In this document: one piece after another, positions 28,144 through 39,471 of the stretch
Layout of the letters: each line of letters opens with the position of its first letter
How positions within the stretch are numbered: position 1 is the first letter of the stretch
Source: Defluviimonas aquaemixtae
GTDB taxonomy: Bacteria > Pseudomonadota > Alphaproteobacteria > Rhodobacterales > Rhodobacteraceae
Assembly: GCF_900302475.1 (NCBI RefSeq)
Contig: NZ_OMOQ01000001.1
Coordinates: 1,178,001 to 1,242,000 of the forward strand
Length of the DNA: 64,000 nucleotides
Reading direction: 5' to 3'
Made by a program: the position numbers and the translations under genes
The notes under the pieces: model-generated
What the model saw: only the letters and a program-made list of their open reading frames with translations
What the model was told of the DNA's origin: nothing
The model's database searches: none

Positions 28144-28386
28144 CTACTCCGGTGCCTTGGTGGTCAGCGCGAGCGCGTGCAGTTCGCCGTGCGCGCCATC
28201 CATTTTTCCCTTGAGCGCGGCATAGACCGCGCGCTGCTGCTGGACGCGGTTCATGCCGCGGAAGCTTTCATCGATTACCTCAGCAGCGTAGTGGTTCCCG
28301 TCGCCGGCGAGATCGGTGATCGTGATCTCGGCATTCGGGAACGCTTCCCGGATGAGATTCTCGATGTCCTGCGCTTCCATCGCCAT
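28144..28386 (-). CDS. bolA: BolA family protein
   Basis: This 80-residue protein fits the BolA family: DIENLIREAFPNAEITITD, HYAAEVIDESFRGMNRVQQQRAVYAAL and the C-terminal HALAL, whose histidine can ligate a [2Fe-2S] cluster shared with a glutaredoxin. GGAAGGACGCCGC precedes the ATG at 28386. The monothiol glutaredoxin gene follows after five bases. Together they probably act in iron-sulfur cluster trafficking or iron sensing. Confidence 0.93.
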   Translation of the reverse strand: MAMEAQDIENLIREAFPNAEITITDLAGDGNHYAAEVIDESFRGMNRVQQQRAVYAALKGKMDGAHGELHALALTTKAPE

Positions 28387-28496
28387 GCGGCGTCCTTCCG
28401 TTCTTCCCTTGATCACTATGTAAGCCTGCCCGAAAATCGCCGCAAGGCCGCACAGGCGCTGACCCGGGCGGGCCGGAGCCCCAGAGGATAGGCTGG

Positions 28497-30659
<2,163 letters not shown>

Positions 30660-30772
30660 TCCATCCCCCGGGCTTTCGCAGTTGCGGCGTCTTTTAGGGG
30701 GGAAGCAGGCGAGAGGAAAGGCCGAATGCGCGCTGCCAGCGCGGCGCAGGTGGTCGGCCGTTTTCTACGGCT

Positions 30773-30801
30773 GGCCCGGCAATCGCGCTCGCTGCCGGGC
30801 C
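30773..30801 (-). terminator. Hairpin just after the Gly/Ala-repeat gene
   Basis: GGCCCGGCA (30773-30781) and TGCCGGGCC (30793-30801) form a perfect 9-bp stem with an 11-base loop, eight bases past the stop codon of the leftward repeat-protein gene. There is no T-run, so it is a possible rather than a canonical terminator. Confidence 0.4.
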
Positions 30802-30808
30802 GGCTGTC

Positions 30809-31606
30809 TCAGAACTTTTTCACGAACCGATCCATCCGCATACCCAAGCGTATGAATTTCCCGTTCCGTGGCGCCTTCGAGAAGGCGACGCGAACCGTCT
30901 GTTGCTCACCGTTTTCGGGGTCGACCATGACCACGCTGACGACAACTCGTCCTTTGGAATCTAGGTCGGCGTCATTGATGATTCCGATCGGCTGGTTGTC
31001 GGCCGACATAAGGATTTTGCCGACGATATCATAGCCGAGCATGAGCATGACAGCTGCCGGCCCGCCTTGGGTGCGTGCGGTGGCCACCGCGCCGGATGTC
31101 GCGGACGGCGCAGCTTTCCCTGTCGCCAGCGCGCCTGATGCGCGCGGCGTGCTGCCAAGGCCCGCTCCGGCGCCCGCACCGATCCCGCCAATTCCTGCTC
31201 CGGCGCCGGCGCCCGCGCCGCTGCCGCCGACACCAGCACCGGCACCTGTGCCCGTGCTGCCGCCGCCAATGCCCGCTCCCGCGCCTGCGCCCGTGCCGCT
31301 GCCGCCGACACCAGCACCTGCACCTGCACCGCTGCCGCCGATACCGGCACCAGCGCCTGCGCCTACGCCGCCACCGCCAATGCCCGCCCCGGCGCCCGCG
31401 CCTGAGCCGCCTATGCCTGCACCGGCACCTGCGGAAGTGCCTCCGACATCGGCGCCCGCACCGACGCCTGCGCCGCCTCCACCGATCCCGCCGCCGATAC
31501 CGGCCGACGCGCCTCCAGCATCAATATCGATTGCGTAAGAGGCGTTGCTCAATAGGATTGCGGCAACGACTGGACTGGCACTGCGAAGAAACGAGGTAAG
31601 CTTCAT
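30809..31606 (-). CDS. Secreted Gly/Ala-repeat protein with a PRC-barrel-like C-terminus
   Basis: This 265-residue protein has a signal peptide (FLRSASPVVAAILLSNASYA). Residues of about 24-150 form a low-complexity domain built from GAGAG-type runs alternating with GIGGSG or GVGGSG, with a near-repeat of 10-14 residues, resembling silk fibroin. The C-terminal 90 residues (YDIVGKILMSADNQPIGIIND, then VVVSVVMVDPENG and a strand ending in FSKAPRNGKF) resemble a PRC-barrel. GGAGGCAACC precedes the ATG at 31606. I know no characterised relative. It is likely an envelope or extracellular protein; the repeat may have arisen by slippage. Confidence 0.75.
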   Translation of the reverse strand: MKLTSFLRSASPVVAAILLSNASYAIDIDAGGASAGIGGGIGGGGAGVGAGADVGGTSAGAGAGIGGSGAGAGAGIGGGGVGAGAGAGIGGSGAGAGAGVGGSGTGAGAGAGIGGGSTGTGAGAGVGGSGAGAGAGAGIGGIGAGAGAGLGSTPRASGALATGKAAPSATSGAVATARTQGGPAAVMLMLGYDIVGKILMSADNQPIGIINDADLDSKGRVVVSVVMVDPENGEQQTVRVAFSKAPRNGKFIRLGMRMDRFVKKF

Positions 31607-32084
31607 GGTTGCCTCCATCGAATGGTGGGAGAAAGCGCTCCCTGGAACTCAATCTTTGCGCGAGATGTTGCGGATAAATTGCCCTAAATTGGGTGAAAAG
31701 CGGGCGAACGAGGGCAAAACTAGGGCTCTGCGCCGTGATAGACGGCTTTCGGAGGCCTCGCGTATGTTCGCACCTCGACACTTAATGCCCGCACGGTGTC
31801 CTGAGGAGCGGGTCACCTCCGCCCATGCGCCGTAAGCCGCAGTCGGGGTTTCTCACAGGCGCAAGCGCGATCCCGGCTTGATGCGGGTCAACCCGCCTGC
31901 AAGACAGGGCCCAAAAAAAGAGGCCGAGACAAGCTCGGCCCAAGTCCAACAGGGAGGTAGAAGACGTTGAGAGTTTCCTCGAACACCGCCTTCACGCTTG
32001 ATTTAAGAGCAGCACGCAAACGGTTCAAGTGAATTTACGCCGCACCTGCGACATATCCGCTATGCGTTGCCATCAAGCCTCACT
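31607..32084. other. Non-coding stretch between the repeat-protein gene and lysR
   Basis: I see no supported gene in these roughly 480 bases. They hold the promoter of the repeat-protein gene, with an AT-rich patch and a short direct repeat (AAATTGCCCT/AAATTGGGTG) near 31677-31696, and a clear minus-strand terminator for the lysR gene at 31913-31940. The part from 31941 to 32084 has no recognisable feature. Confidence 0.5.
31913..31940 (-). terminator. Intrinsic terminator downstream of lysR (32085-32996)
   Basis: On the minus strand GGCCGAG-CTTGT-CTCGGCC forms a perfect 7-bp stem with a 5-base loop, followed by TC and seven T residues. This is the best canonical terminator in the window. 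It lies about 145 bases beyond the lysR stop codon. Confidence 0.85.
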
Positions 32085-32996
32085 TCAACCTATGGCTGTG
32101 CGTTCCTCGGCGCGCCTCTTGCGATAGGCGATAACTTCCTCCAACACAAAGTCGCGGAACGCGGCGATGCGCTTGGAATGCCGCAGCTCCTCTGGATAGG
32201 CGAGAAAGACGGGAACCTCGACGGATTCGACCTCTGGGAGGACGCGCTCCATGTTGGGAAAGTCCTCGCTCAGGTAGTCTGGCAACACGCCGATTCCGAG
32301 GTTGAATAGCACCGCCTGCAGAACACCGTAGTAGTTGTTCACGGTCAGGGTCGACCGGACATTCTGCGCGAGAAGCTGCTGGATGAGCAACGCGCCCGCC
32401 AGGACCTGCGGTGCCGAGGGGCTTTGACTGATCAGCCGGTGCGAGGCGAGGTCGGCGAGTGTCTCGGGCCTGCCGAACTGGGCGAGGTAGTCGGGCGAGG
32501 CATAAAGCCGCATTCGGATGTTCATCAATCGCCGACGGATCAGATCGGCCTGACTCGGCTCCTTCATGCGGATTGCGACGTCGGCCTCGCGCATCGGCAG
32601 GTCCAGAACGCGCTCTTCGAGCATCAGATCGATCTTCAGGTCGGGATATTTGTCATAGAGCGTGCCGAGCCGCGGGGCGAGCCACAGCGTGCCGAACGCG
32701 AAGGTGGTTGTGACCTTCAACTCGCCGAATACCTCATCCTCGCTGTCGCGGATGCGCGCCGTGGCCGTCTCCAGCCGCGTATTCATGGCCGAGGTCGCTT
32801 CGAACAGAAGCTCTCCCTGCTCGGTGAGAATCAGGCCCCGCGCATGGCGGTGGAAAAGTGTGGTGTCGAGGCTTTCCTCGAGCGCCCGGATCTGCCGGCT
32901 GACGGCGGATTGGGACAGATGCAGCGCCTCGCCCGCATGCGTGAGCGAGCCGGCATCGGCGACCGCGTGAAATATTCTTAGCTTGTCCCAATCCAT
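32085..32996 (-). CDS. LysR family transcriptional regulator
   Basis: This 303-residue protein has an N-terminal winged helix-turn-helix (MDWDKLRIFHAVADAGSLTH, then LSQSAVSRQIRALEESLDTTLF) and a C-terminal effector-binding domain starting near GELKVTTTFAFGTLW. It is divergent from the indolepyruvate oxidoreductase gene. The shared region holds a palindromic operator inside the promoter of that gene, so this regulator is a candidate for binding it, although the site's form (AGGTCA-N7-TGACCT) is not a textbook LysR box. The start at 32996 begins exactly at the HTH. Confidence 0.9.
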   Translation of the reverse strand: MDWDKLRIFHAVADAGSLTHAGEALHLSQSAVSRQIRALEESLDTTLFHRHARGLILTEQGELLFEATSAMNTRLETATARIRDSEDEVFGELKVTTTFAFGTLWLAPRLGTLYDKYPDLKIDLMLEERVLDLPMREADVAIRMKEPSQADLIRRRLMNIRMRLYASPDYLAQFGRPETLADLASHRLISQSPSAPQVLAGALLIQQLLAQNVRSTLTVNNYYGVLQAVLFNLGIGVLPDYLSEDFPNMERVLPEVESVEVPVFLAYPEELRHSKRIAAFRDFVLEEVIAYRKRRAEERTAIG

Positions 32997-33112
32997 CGTG
33001 CCGCTTTCTGTCGTTTTTCCGCCGCTGCGTTTGGACATGCTACATAGGCGACAAACACGAAACGCAAAAGACATTCGGCCACTGCCGACCGGGCGGTCGG
33101 AAAAACATGCGC

Positions 33113-33141
33113 TTGTTAGGTCAGCGATTTTGACCTATAAT
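33113..33141 (+). promoter_or_regulatory. Sigma-70-type promoter with an internal operator, for the indolepyruvate oxidoreductase gene
   Basis: TTGTTA (33113-33118) and TATAAT (33136-33141) are separated by 17 bases, an ideal housekeeping promoter 28 bases before the ATG. The spacer is occupied by the perfect palindrome AGGTCA-N7-TGACCT (33118-33136), which touches both hexamers. A protein bound there would block RNA polymerase. Confidence 0.75.
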
Positions 33142-33168
33142 GGGCGGGCTCCGGAGCGGGAGGTCCAG

Positions 33169-36100
33169 ATGAGCAAGACGAAGATTTCTTTGAACGATCG
33201 CTACGACCTGACGCAGTCGCCCGTGCTTCTGAATGGCACGCAGGCGCTCGTCCGGCTGATGCTCATGCAGAAGGAGCGCGACCGGAAGGCGGGGCTGAAC
33301 ACGGCCGGATACGTCTCGGGCTATCGCGGATCGCCCCTCGGCGGGGTCGATCTGAACATGAGCCGCGCGAAGAAGCTTCTGGAGGCCAACGACATCCGTT
33401 TCGAGCCGGGGCTGAACGAGGACCTCGCCGCGACCGCGATCTGGGGCACCCAGCAGGCCGAGATGTACGGCGAGGGCAAGTATGACGGCGTGTTCTCGCT
33501 CTGGTACGGCAAGGGGCCGGGGGTCGACCGCACCGGCGACGTGATGCGCCACGCAAACCTTGCCGGATCGTCGAAGCACGGTGGCGTCCTGATGGCGATG
33601 GGCGACGACCATACCGGCGAAAGCTCCCTCACGCTGCACCAGTCGGACTGGGCGCTCGTCGATGTCTACATGCCGGTGGTGAGCCCGGCGGGCGTGCAGG
33701 AGGTGCTGGATTACGGCGTCTACGGCTGGGCGCTGTCGCGCTTCGCGGGCGTCTGGGTGGGCCTGAAGACGATGAAGGACACGGCCGAAGCGACCGCCGT
33801 GGTCGATGGCGACCCGTTCCGCATGTCCTTCGTCGCGCCGGAATTCCAGATGCCGAAGGGCGGGCTCAACATCCAGCTTGGCGACACGCCGGTCATCCAG
33901 GAAACCCGAATGATCGACTACAAGCGCCATGCGGCGGAAGCCTTCGCGCGGGCGAACAAGATCGACCGGCGCGTCTGGGGCAAGCCGGGGGCCAAGATCG
34001 GCTTCGTCTCGGCGGGCAAGAACTGGCTCGACCTCTGCCATGCCTTCGAGATGCTCGGCATCGACGCTAAGGAAGCCGAACGGCTCGGCATCACGACCTA
34101 CAAGGTCGGCCAGACCTTCCCCTTGGACATGGTCGGGTTCCACGACTGGGCCGAAGGGCTCGACCTGATCGTCGTCGTCGAGGAAAAGCGCAAGCTGATC
34201 GAGGTCCAGATCAAGGAGGCGATCTTCGACGACCGCCAGGGCCGGCGCGTCTACGGCTGGTACAAGGGCGGCGCGGGCGGGATGCACCGGGAGGAGCTGT
34301 TCCCGACCTGCTACGCGCTCGATCCCGCAATGATCGCAGAGAAGATCGGCAATATCCTGATCGAGGAGGGGCGCGGCACCGACCACATGCGCGCCCGCCT
34401 GAGCGAGGTGAGCGAGGCGCGGCGCGCCGACAACGTCCCGGAACTGGCGCAGCGGACGCCCTACTTCTGCTCGGGCTGCCCGCACAACACCTCGACCAAA
34501 CTCCCCGACGGCTCGGTCTCCTATTCCGGCATCGGCTGCCATTTCATGGCGGTCTGGATGGACCGCGACACCCGCTGGGCGACGCAGATGGGCGGCGAGG
34601 GCGTGAACTGGGTCGGCCAGGCGCCGTTCTCGACCCGGAGCCACGTCTTCCAGAATCTCGGCGACGGCACCTACAACCACTCGGGCATCCTCGCCATCCG
34701 CGCGGCCTTGGCGGCGAAGACCAACATCACCTTCAAGATCCTCTTCAACGACGCGGTCGCGATGACCGGCGGCCAGCCCAACGAGGGCGACCTCAGTGCC
34801 GAGCGGATCGCGCGGGAGGTGCTGGCGATGGGCGTCGAACATGTCGCGCTCGTCTACGACGAGAAGGAGGATGTCGACCTCTCGGCCTTCCCCTCGGGCA
34901 TCGAGAAGCACGAGCGCCACGCCATGCCGGAAGTTCAGGAAAGGTTCAAGGATATTAAGGGCGTGTCGGTCATTCTTTACGTCCAGACCTGCGCCGCCGA
35001 GAAGCGCCGTCGCCGTAAACGCGGCACGTTCCCCGATCCCGACCGCCGGGTCTTCATCAACACCGACGTCTGCGAGGGCTGCGGCGATTGCGGCGTGCAG
35101 TCGAACTGCGTCTCGATCGTGCCGGTCGAGACCGAGTTCGGCCGCAAGCGCGCCATCGACCAGTCGTCGTGCAACAAGGACTATTCCTGCCTCGACGGGT
35201 TCTGCCCGTCCTTCGTGACGCTCGAAGGCGCGAAGATCCGCAAGGGCGCGACGGCCGAGATCGACTTGCCGGACCTGCCCGCGCCGGAGCTGCCGGCGAT
35301 CAAGGGCACCTACAACGTGCTGATCACCGGGGTCGGCGGCACCGGCGTCGTGACCATCGGCGCGGTGCTCGCGCAGGCCGCCCATCTCGACGGCAAGGGC
35401 GCGGGGATGATGGAGATGGCCGGCCTCGCGCAGAAGGGCGGCGCGGTCAACATCCATCTTCGGCTCGCCGAGAAACCCGAGGACATCAACGCGATCCGCG
35501 TGGCGACCGGCGAGGCCGACTGCGTGATCGGCGGCGATCTGGTGGTGACGGGCGGCGCAAAGACGCTCGGGCTGATGAAGGCGGGGCGCACCGGCGCGGT
35601 GGTCAACGCGCATGAGATCATGACGGGCCAGTTCACCCGCGACCGGGATTTTCATTTGCCGGTTGAGGGCTTGCGGCTGTCTCTTGAGGCGCGGCTGAAG
35701 GATCGGGTGAGCTTCTTCGACGCGTCGAAGCTGGCAACGCGCCTGCTTGGCGACTCGATTTTTTCCAACATGCTCATCCTCGGTGCCGCCTGGCAGAAGG
35801 GCCTCGTGCCCTTGTCGGCCGATGCGATCCGGCAGGCGATCGAGATGAACGGCGCGGCGGTCGAAGGCAACCTGCGCGCGTTCGAGATCGGTCGTTGGGC
35901 GATGGCGCATACGGACGAGGCTCAGAAACTGCTCGAAGACCCGGCGGCCATACCCTTGTCGCTCAAGCAAAAAATTGACATGCGCGCGGCGCATCTCGTG
36001 ACCTACCAGGACGAGACCTACGCTGAACGCTACCGCCGCCTCGTGGCCTCTGCACCCGAGGAGCTGCGCGAAGGCGTGGCGGAGGGCTATCACAAGCTCC

Positions 36101-36582
36101 TCGCCTACAAGGACGAATACGAGGTCGCGCGGCTGCACCTCGAGACCGCCGACAAGGCCGCGGCCGAGTTCGACGGCGACCTGCGGATGACCTTCCACCT
36201 CGCGCCGCCGATCCTGTCGAAGACCGGCCCGAATGGCCGGCCGGAAAAGCGTGCGTTCGGACCCTGGATCGTCTCCGTCTTCCGCATGCTCGCGGGCATG
36301 AAGCGGCTGCGCGGCACCGCGTTCGACCCCTTTGGACGCTCGGCCGAACGCAAGATGGAACGTGCGCTCATCATGCAGTATGAGGCTGACATGGCCGAGA
36401 TCCTGCCGAAGGCCGCGCCTGAGACAATGGACGCGGTGCGCGAACTCGCGTGTCTGCCGCTGACGATCAGAGGCTTTGGCCCCGTCAAGGAGGCCGCCGA
36501 GCGCGTGGCGGCCAAGCGCCGCGAGGAGCTTCTGGCGCATATCCGCGCGGGCGGGGCGCCGCTGAAGGAGGCGGCGGAGTAG
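33169..36582 (+). CDS. Indolepyruvate ferredoxin oxidoreductase, fused subunits
   Basis: This 1137-residue fused enzyme oxidatively decarboxylates aryl- or branched-chain 2-oxoacids to acyl-CoA. The N-terminal part holds the pyrimidine-binding domain (GYRGSPLGGVD), the centre a thiamine-diphosphate domain (GIGCHFMAVW and the later GGQPNEGDL) and the C-terminal part the gamma-type domain (GVGGTGVVTIGAVLAQAA). A cluster-binding region, CEGCGDCGVQSNC and a later CNKDYSCLDGFC, is visible near residues 630-670. GGGAGGTCCAG precedes the ATG. It is the long single-chain type common in Proteobacteria. The electron acceptor is not encoded nearby. Confidence 0.95.
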   Translation: MSKTKISLNDRYDLTQSPVLLNGTQALVRLMLMQKERDRKAGLNTAGYVSGYRGSPLGGVDLNMSRAKKLLEANDIRFEPGLNEDLAATAIWGTQQAEMYGEGKYDGVFSLWYGKGPGVDRTGDVMRHANLAGSSKHGGVLMAMGDDHTGESSLTLHQSDWALVDVYMPVVSPAGVQEVLDYGVYGWALSRFAGVWVGLKTMKDTAEATAVVDGDPFRMSFVAPEFQMPKGGLNIQLGDTPVIQETRMIDYKRHAAEAFARANKIDRRVWGKPGAKIGFVSAGKNWLDLCHAFEMLGIDAKEAERLGITTYKVGQTFPLDMVGFHDWAEGLDLIVVVEEKRKLIEVQIKEAIFDDRQGRRVYGWYKGGAGGMHREELFPTCYALDPAMIAEKIGNILIEEGRGTDHMRARLSEVSEARRADNVPELAQRTPYFCSGCPHNTSTKLPDGSVSYSGIGCHFMAVWMDRDTRWATQMGGEGVNWVGQAPFSTRSHVFQNLGDGTYNHSGILAIRAALAAKTNITFKILFNDAVAMTGGQPNEGDLSAERIAREVLAMGVEHVALVYDEKEDVDLSAFPSGIEKHERHAMPEVQERFKDIKGVSVILYVQTCAAEKRRRRKRGTFPDPDRRVFINTDVCEGCGDCGVQSNCVSIVPVETEFGRKRAIDQSSCNKDYSCLDGFCPSFVTLEGAKIRKGATAEIDLPDLPAPELPAIKGTYNVLITGVGGTGVVTIGAVLAQAAHLDGKGAGMMEMAGLAQKGGAVNIHLRLAEKPEDINAIRVATGEADCVIGGDLVVTGGAKTLGLMKAGRTGAVVNAHEIMTGQFTRDRDFHLPVEGLRLSLEARLKDRVSFFDASKLATRLLGDSIFSNMLILGAAWQKGLVPLSADAIRQAIEMNGAAVEGNLRAFEIGRWAMAHTDEAQKLLEDPAAIPLSLKQKIDMRAAHLVTYQDETYAERYRRLVASAPEELREGVAEGYHKLLAYKDEYEVARLHLETADKAAAEFDGDLRMTFHLAPPILSKTGPNGRPEKRAFGPWIVSVFRMLAGMKRLRGTAFDPFGRSAERKMERALIMQYEADMAEILPKAAPETMDAVRELACLPLTIRGFGPVKEAAERVAAKRREELLAHIRAGGAPLKEAAE

Positions 36583-36791
36583 GCCGCTCGCTCGGGCGCG
36601 CATCGTCTTCTCGGAACGCGGCCAAATAGCGGGGGGCATCGCGCCAACCCGCGACAGATGATGGATTTCCTCCGCCGGGCGACGTATGACTTGGCACCGG
36701 GGCCCGAGCGCTCCTACGATTACGGCTTTGAATTCAAATAGAAATACCGCGTCTGAGTCGCTCCGCGCCCGGCCGGTTGAAAGGCGGGCGC

Positions 36792-37607
36792 ATGGCGGTT
36801 GGTATTTTCGATTCAGGTCTCGGGGGGCTCACGGTCTACGATGCGGTGTCGAAGGCGATGCCGGATACAGCCTTTTCGTACTTTGGCGACAATGCCCATG
36901 CGCCCTACGGCGTGCGCGACGCGGAAGACGTCTTTGACCTGACCTGCCGAGGTGTCGAGCGGCTGTGGGAGGAGGGCTGCGACCTCGTCATCCTGGCCTG
37001 CAACACGGCTTCGGCCGTCGCGCTGAAGCGGATGCAGGAGAGCTGGGTGCCGGTCGAGACGAAGCGGGTGCTTGGCGTCTTCGTGCCGATGATCGAGGCG
37101 TTGACCGAACGGCAGTGGGGCGACAACTCGCCTCCGCGCGAGGTCGCGGTGAAGCATGTGGCGCTCTTTGCCACACCCGCGACCGTCGCGAGTCGTGCCT
37201 TTCAGCGCGAGCTTGCCTATCGCGCGATCGGCGTGGACGTGGAGGCGCAGCCCTGCGGCGGCGTGGTCGACGCGATCGAGGAAGGCGACGAGATCCTCGC
37301 CGAGGCGCTGGTACGGTCCCATGTCGAGGCGCTGCTGAGGCGCATGCCAAAACCCGAGGCGGCGGTTCTCGGCTGCACGCATTATCCGCTGATGACGGCG
37401 ACGTTCCAGGCTGCGCTGGGGCCCGGCGTGACGGTTTACTCACAGGCCGATCTCGTGGCCGCGAGCCTTGCCGACTACCTCGCTCGCCACCCGAACTTTG
37501 TCGGCTCGGGGACCGAAGCGAAGCTTCTGACCACCGGTGACCCTGCGCGCGTCTCGAACAAGGCCACGCAGTTCCTGCGCCGCCGGATCGCGTTTGAACA
37601 AGCCTGA
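36792..37607 (+). CDS. murI: Glutamate racemase
   Basis: This 271-residue enzyme makes D-glutamate for peptidoglycan. The two catalytic cysteines are in LACNTAS and LGCTHYPL; the N-terminal [11 protein letters not shown] and GDNAHAPYG segments are also typical (the second usually reads DNARFPYG, so His-Ala here is a mild variant). GAAAGGCGGGCGC precedes the ATG at 36792; the TTG at 36777 is less likely. It stands between the indolepyruvate oxidoreductase gene and a cytochrome c gene with no obvious link to either. Confidence 0.93.
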   Translation: MAVGIFDSGLGGLTVYDAVSKAMPDTAFSYFGDNAHAPYGVRDAEDVFDLTCRGVERLWEEGCDLVILACNTASAVALKRMQESWVPVETKRVLGVFVPMIEALTERQWGDNSPPREVAVKHVALFATPATVASRAFQRELAYRAIGVDVEAQPCGGVVDAIEEGDEILAEALVRSHVEALLRRMPKPEAAVLGCTHYPLMTATFQAALGPGVTVYSQADLVAASLADYLARHPNFVGSGTEAKLLTTGDPARVSNKATQFLRRRIAFEQA

Positions 37608-37762
37608 GCGTCCATCCCTGATTTCTGCATAGTCGCCAGTGCTGGCCGAGGACGGACTAATCGTGGCCCCCGTCGGCCCATTGCCGTAAGCTGCGGACGC
37701 GTCGCAGACGCTGTGCCGAGCCTTGCGCAACCGGTGGAACAGAGAAATGAGGGGAGGCTTCT

Positions 37763-38344
37763 TTGAGCACGAACGCAAAGTTCATCGTATTCGCGGTCGT
37801 TCTTGCGGCCGTGGCCATCTTCGATGGCAAGAGCACGGCACGGGCCGATGCCGGCCATACGCACGCCGATGATGAGCACACCGAGATGCTCGAGGCAATG
37901 CGCGACATGCATGCGGGGCATGCGCATCACCATGATTTCGAGGCTATGGAAGACATTTCGCCCGAGGACATGCACCGCACGATGGATTTCATGGTCGATA
38001 TCGGGCTCGTCCTGCCGCCGATGGACAGCGAGCGCGGCAAGACGGCATTCATGGAAAAGGGCTGTATCGTTTGCCATTCGATAAACGGCGTCGGCGGCGC
38101 GATCGGACCGCCGCTCAACGCTACAGACATGCCCGTCCCGATGAACGCCTTCGAATTCGCCGCCCGTATGTGGCGTGGCGCCCCTGCGATGGTTCAGATG
38201 CAGGAGGAGCTCTTCGGCGAGGCGATAGCGCTAAATGGCGAAGAGCTGGCTGATATCGTGGCCTTCGTTCACGACGAGGCGCTCCAAGAGCAACTGACCG
38301 CTGCGGACATTCCCGAACGCTTCCGGTCGATGATCGTCCGGTAG
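37763..38344 (+). CDS. His-rich exported c-type cytochrome
   Basis: This 193-residue protein starts with TTG, preceded by a strong GGGGAGG, and has a hydrophobic export segment (AKFIVFAVVLAAVAIF). The mature N-terminus is rich in His, Asp and Glu (HTHADDEH and HAGHAHHHDFE), a likely metal-binding patch. A single CxxCH heme site follows (EKGCIVCHSINGVGG at about residue 97). The C-terminal helix LADIVAFVHDE is typical of class I cytochrome c. Its partner is unknown. It lies just upstream of argC and the cytochrome c maturation group that would attach its heme. Confidence 0.85.
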   Translation: MSTNAKFIVFAVVLAAVAIFDGKSTARADAGHTHADDEHTEMLEAMRDMHAGHAHHHDFEAMEDISPEDMHRTMDFMVDIGLVLPPMDSERGKTAFMEKGCIVCHSINGVGGAIGPPLNATDMPVPMNAFEFAARMWRGAPAMVQMQEELFGEAIALNGEELADIVAFVHDEALQEQLTAADIPERFRSMIVR

Positions 38345-38435
38345 CCGGTCCCGGCGGCGACGCCGCTCGGTAGAAAACGGTTGAAAGCGTCGCCGGACTG
38401 GCCCATCAATCGCGCCGAACGACCGGAGCGAGACC

Positions 38436-39464
38436 ATGCCTCACAAGATCGCCATCCTCGGTGCGTCCGGCTACACCGGGGCCGAGCTTGTCCGGATCAT
38501 TGCCACGCATCCGGCCATGGAGATCGTGGGGCTCTCCGGCGACCGCAAGGCCGGCATGGAAATGGCCGAGGTCTTTCCGCACCTGCGCCACCTGACGCTG
38601 CCCGCGCTCGAAAAGATCGAGGATATGGATTTCTCGGGAGTCGAGCTTGCCTTCTGCGCGCTGCCGCATGCGACCTCGCAGGCCGTGATCCGCGATCTGC
38701 CGCGCAACCTGAAGGTCGTCGATCTCTCGGCCGATTTCCGGCTCCGGGATCCGGCGGAATACGAGAAGTGGTACGGCAAGCCCCACGCCGCCGTCGAGCT
38801 TCAGAAGGAGGCGGTCTACGGCCTGACCGAGTTCTATCGAGACGAAATCCGCGCCGCCCGGCTTGTCGCCGGGACGGGTTGCAACGCCGCGACCGGGCAA
38901 TACGCGATCAGGCCCTTGATCGAGGCGAGCGTGATCGACCTCGACGACATCATTCTCGACCTCAAGGCGGGCGTCAGCGGGGCAGGGCGGTCGTTGAAGG
39001 AGAACCTCTTGCACGCCGAGCTATCGGGCGGCACGCATCCCTATTCGGCGGGCGGCACCCACAGGCATCTCGGCGAGTTCGACCAGGAATTCTCGAAGCT
39101 CGCCGACCGGCCGGTCCGCATCCAGTTCACGCCGCATCTGATGCCCTTCAACCGGGGCATCCTCGCCACCGTCTACGTGAAAGGCGACCCGCAGGCCGTT
39201 CACAAGGCGCTCGCTGACCGTTACGCGGCCGAGGTCTTCCTCGAAGTGCTACCTTTTGGCGCACTCCCCTCGACACGCTCCGTCGCGGGATCCAATTTCG
39301 TCCATATCGGTGTGTCAGGGGACCGGATCGCCGGTCGCGCGATCGTCGTCGCCGCGCTCGACAATCTCGCCAAGGGCTCGTCGGGGCAGGCGATCCAGAA
39401 CGCGAACCTGATGCTGGGCATCGAGGAAACGGCCGGGCTGATGCTCGCGCCGGTCTTCCCGTGA
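38436..39464 (+). CDS. argC: N-acetyl-gamma-glutamyl-phosphate reductase
   Basis: This 342-residue NADPH-dependent enzyme catalyses the third step of arginine synthesis. The N-terminal Rossmann loop is [14 protein letters not shown], the catalytic cysteine is in [12 protein letters not shown], and a C-terminal [14 protein letters not shown] helix closes the protein. Length and motifs are normal for the longer ArgC class. It ends seven bases before ccmE, so the two are probably in one operon, an arrangement that recurs in Rhodobacteraceae. Confidence 0.97.
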   Translation: MPHKIAILGASGYTGAELVRIIATHPAMEIVGLSGDRKAGMEMAEVFPHLRHLTLPALEKIEDMDFSGVELAFCALPHATSQAVIRDLPRNLKVVDLSADFRLRDPAEYEKWYGKPHAAVELQKEAVYGLTEFYRDEIRAARLVAGTGCNAATGQYAIRPLIEASVIDLDDIILDLKAGVSGAGRSLKENLLHAELSGGTHPYSAGGTHRHLGEFDQEFSKLADRPVRIQFTPHLMPFNRGILATVYVKGDPQAVHKALADRYAAEVFLEVLPFGALPSTRSVAGSNFVHIGVSGDRIAGRAIVVAALDNLAKGSSGQAIQNANLMLGIEETAGLMLAPVFP

Positions 39465-39471
39465 GGGTCGG

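Noticed and set aside
31041..31538. Pro/Ala-repeat protein opposite the Gly/Ala-repeat gene
   Set aside because: The PAPAPAP runs are the reverse complement of the GAGAG codons. The signal peptide, ribosome-binding site and folded tail belong to the leftward frame.
30961..31540. CRISPR-like or tandem DNA array
   Set aside because: The periodicity follows codons for Gly/Ala repeats in a single reading frame; there are no constant repeats with unique spacers and no cas genes.
33121..36639. A very long open frame antisense to the indolepyruvate oxidoreductase gene
   Set aside because: It is open only because of the high-GC third positions of the true gene; its product matches no family, is rich in Arg, His and Asp and has no ribosome-binding site.
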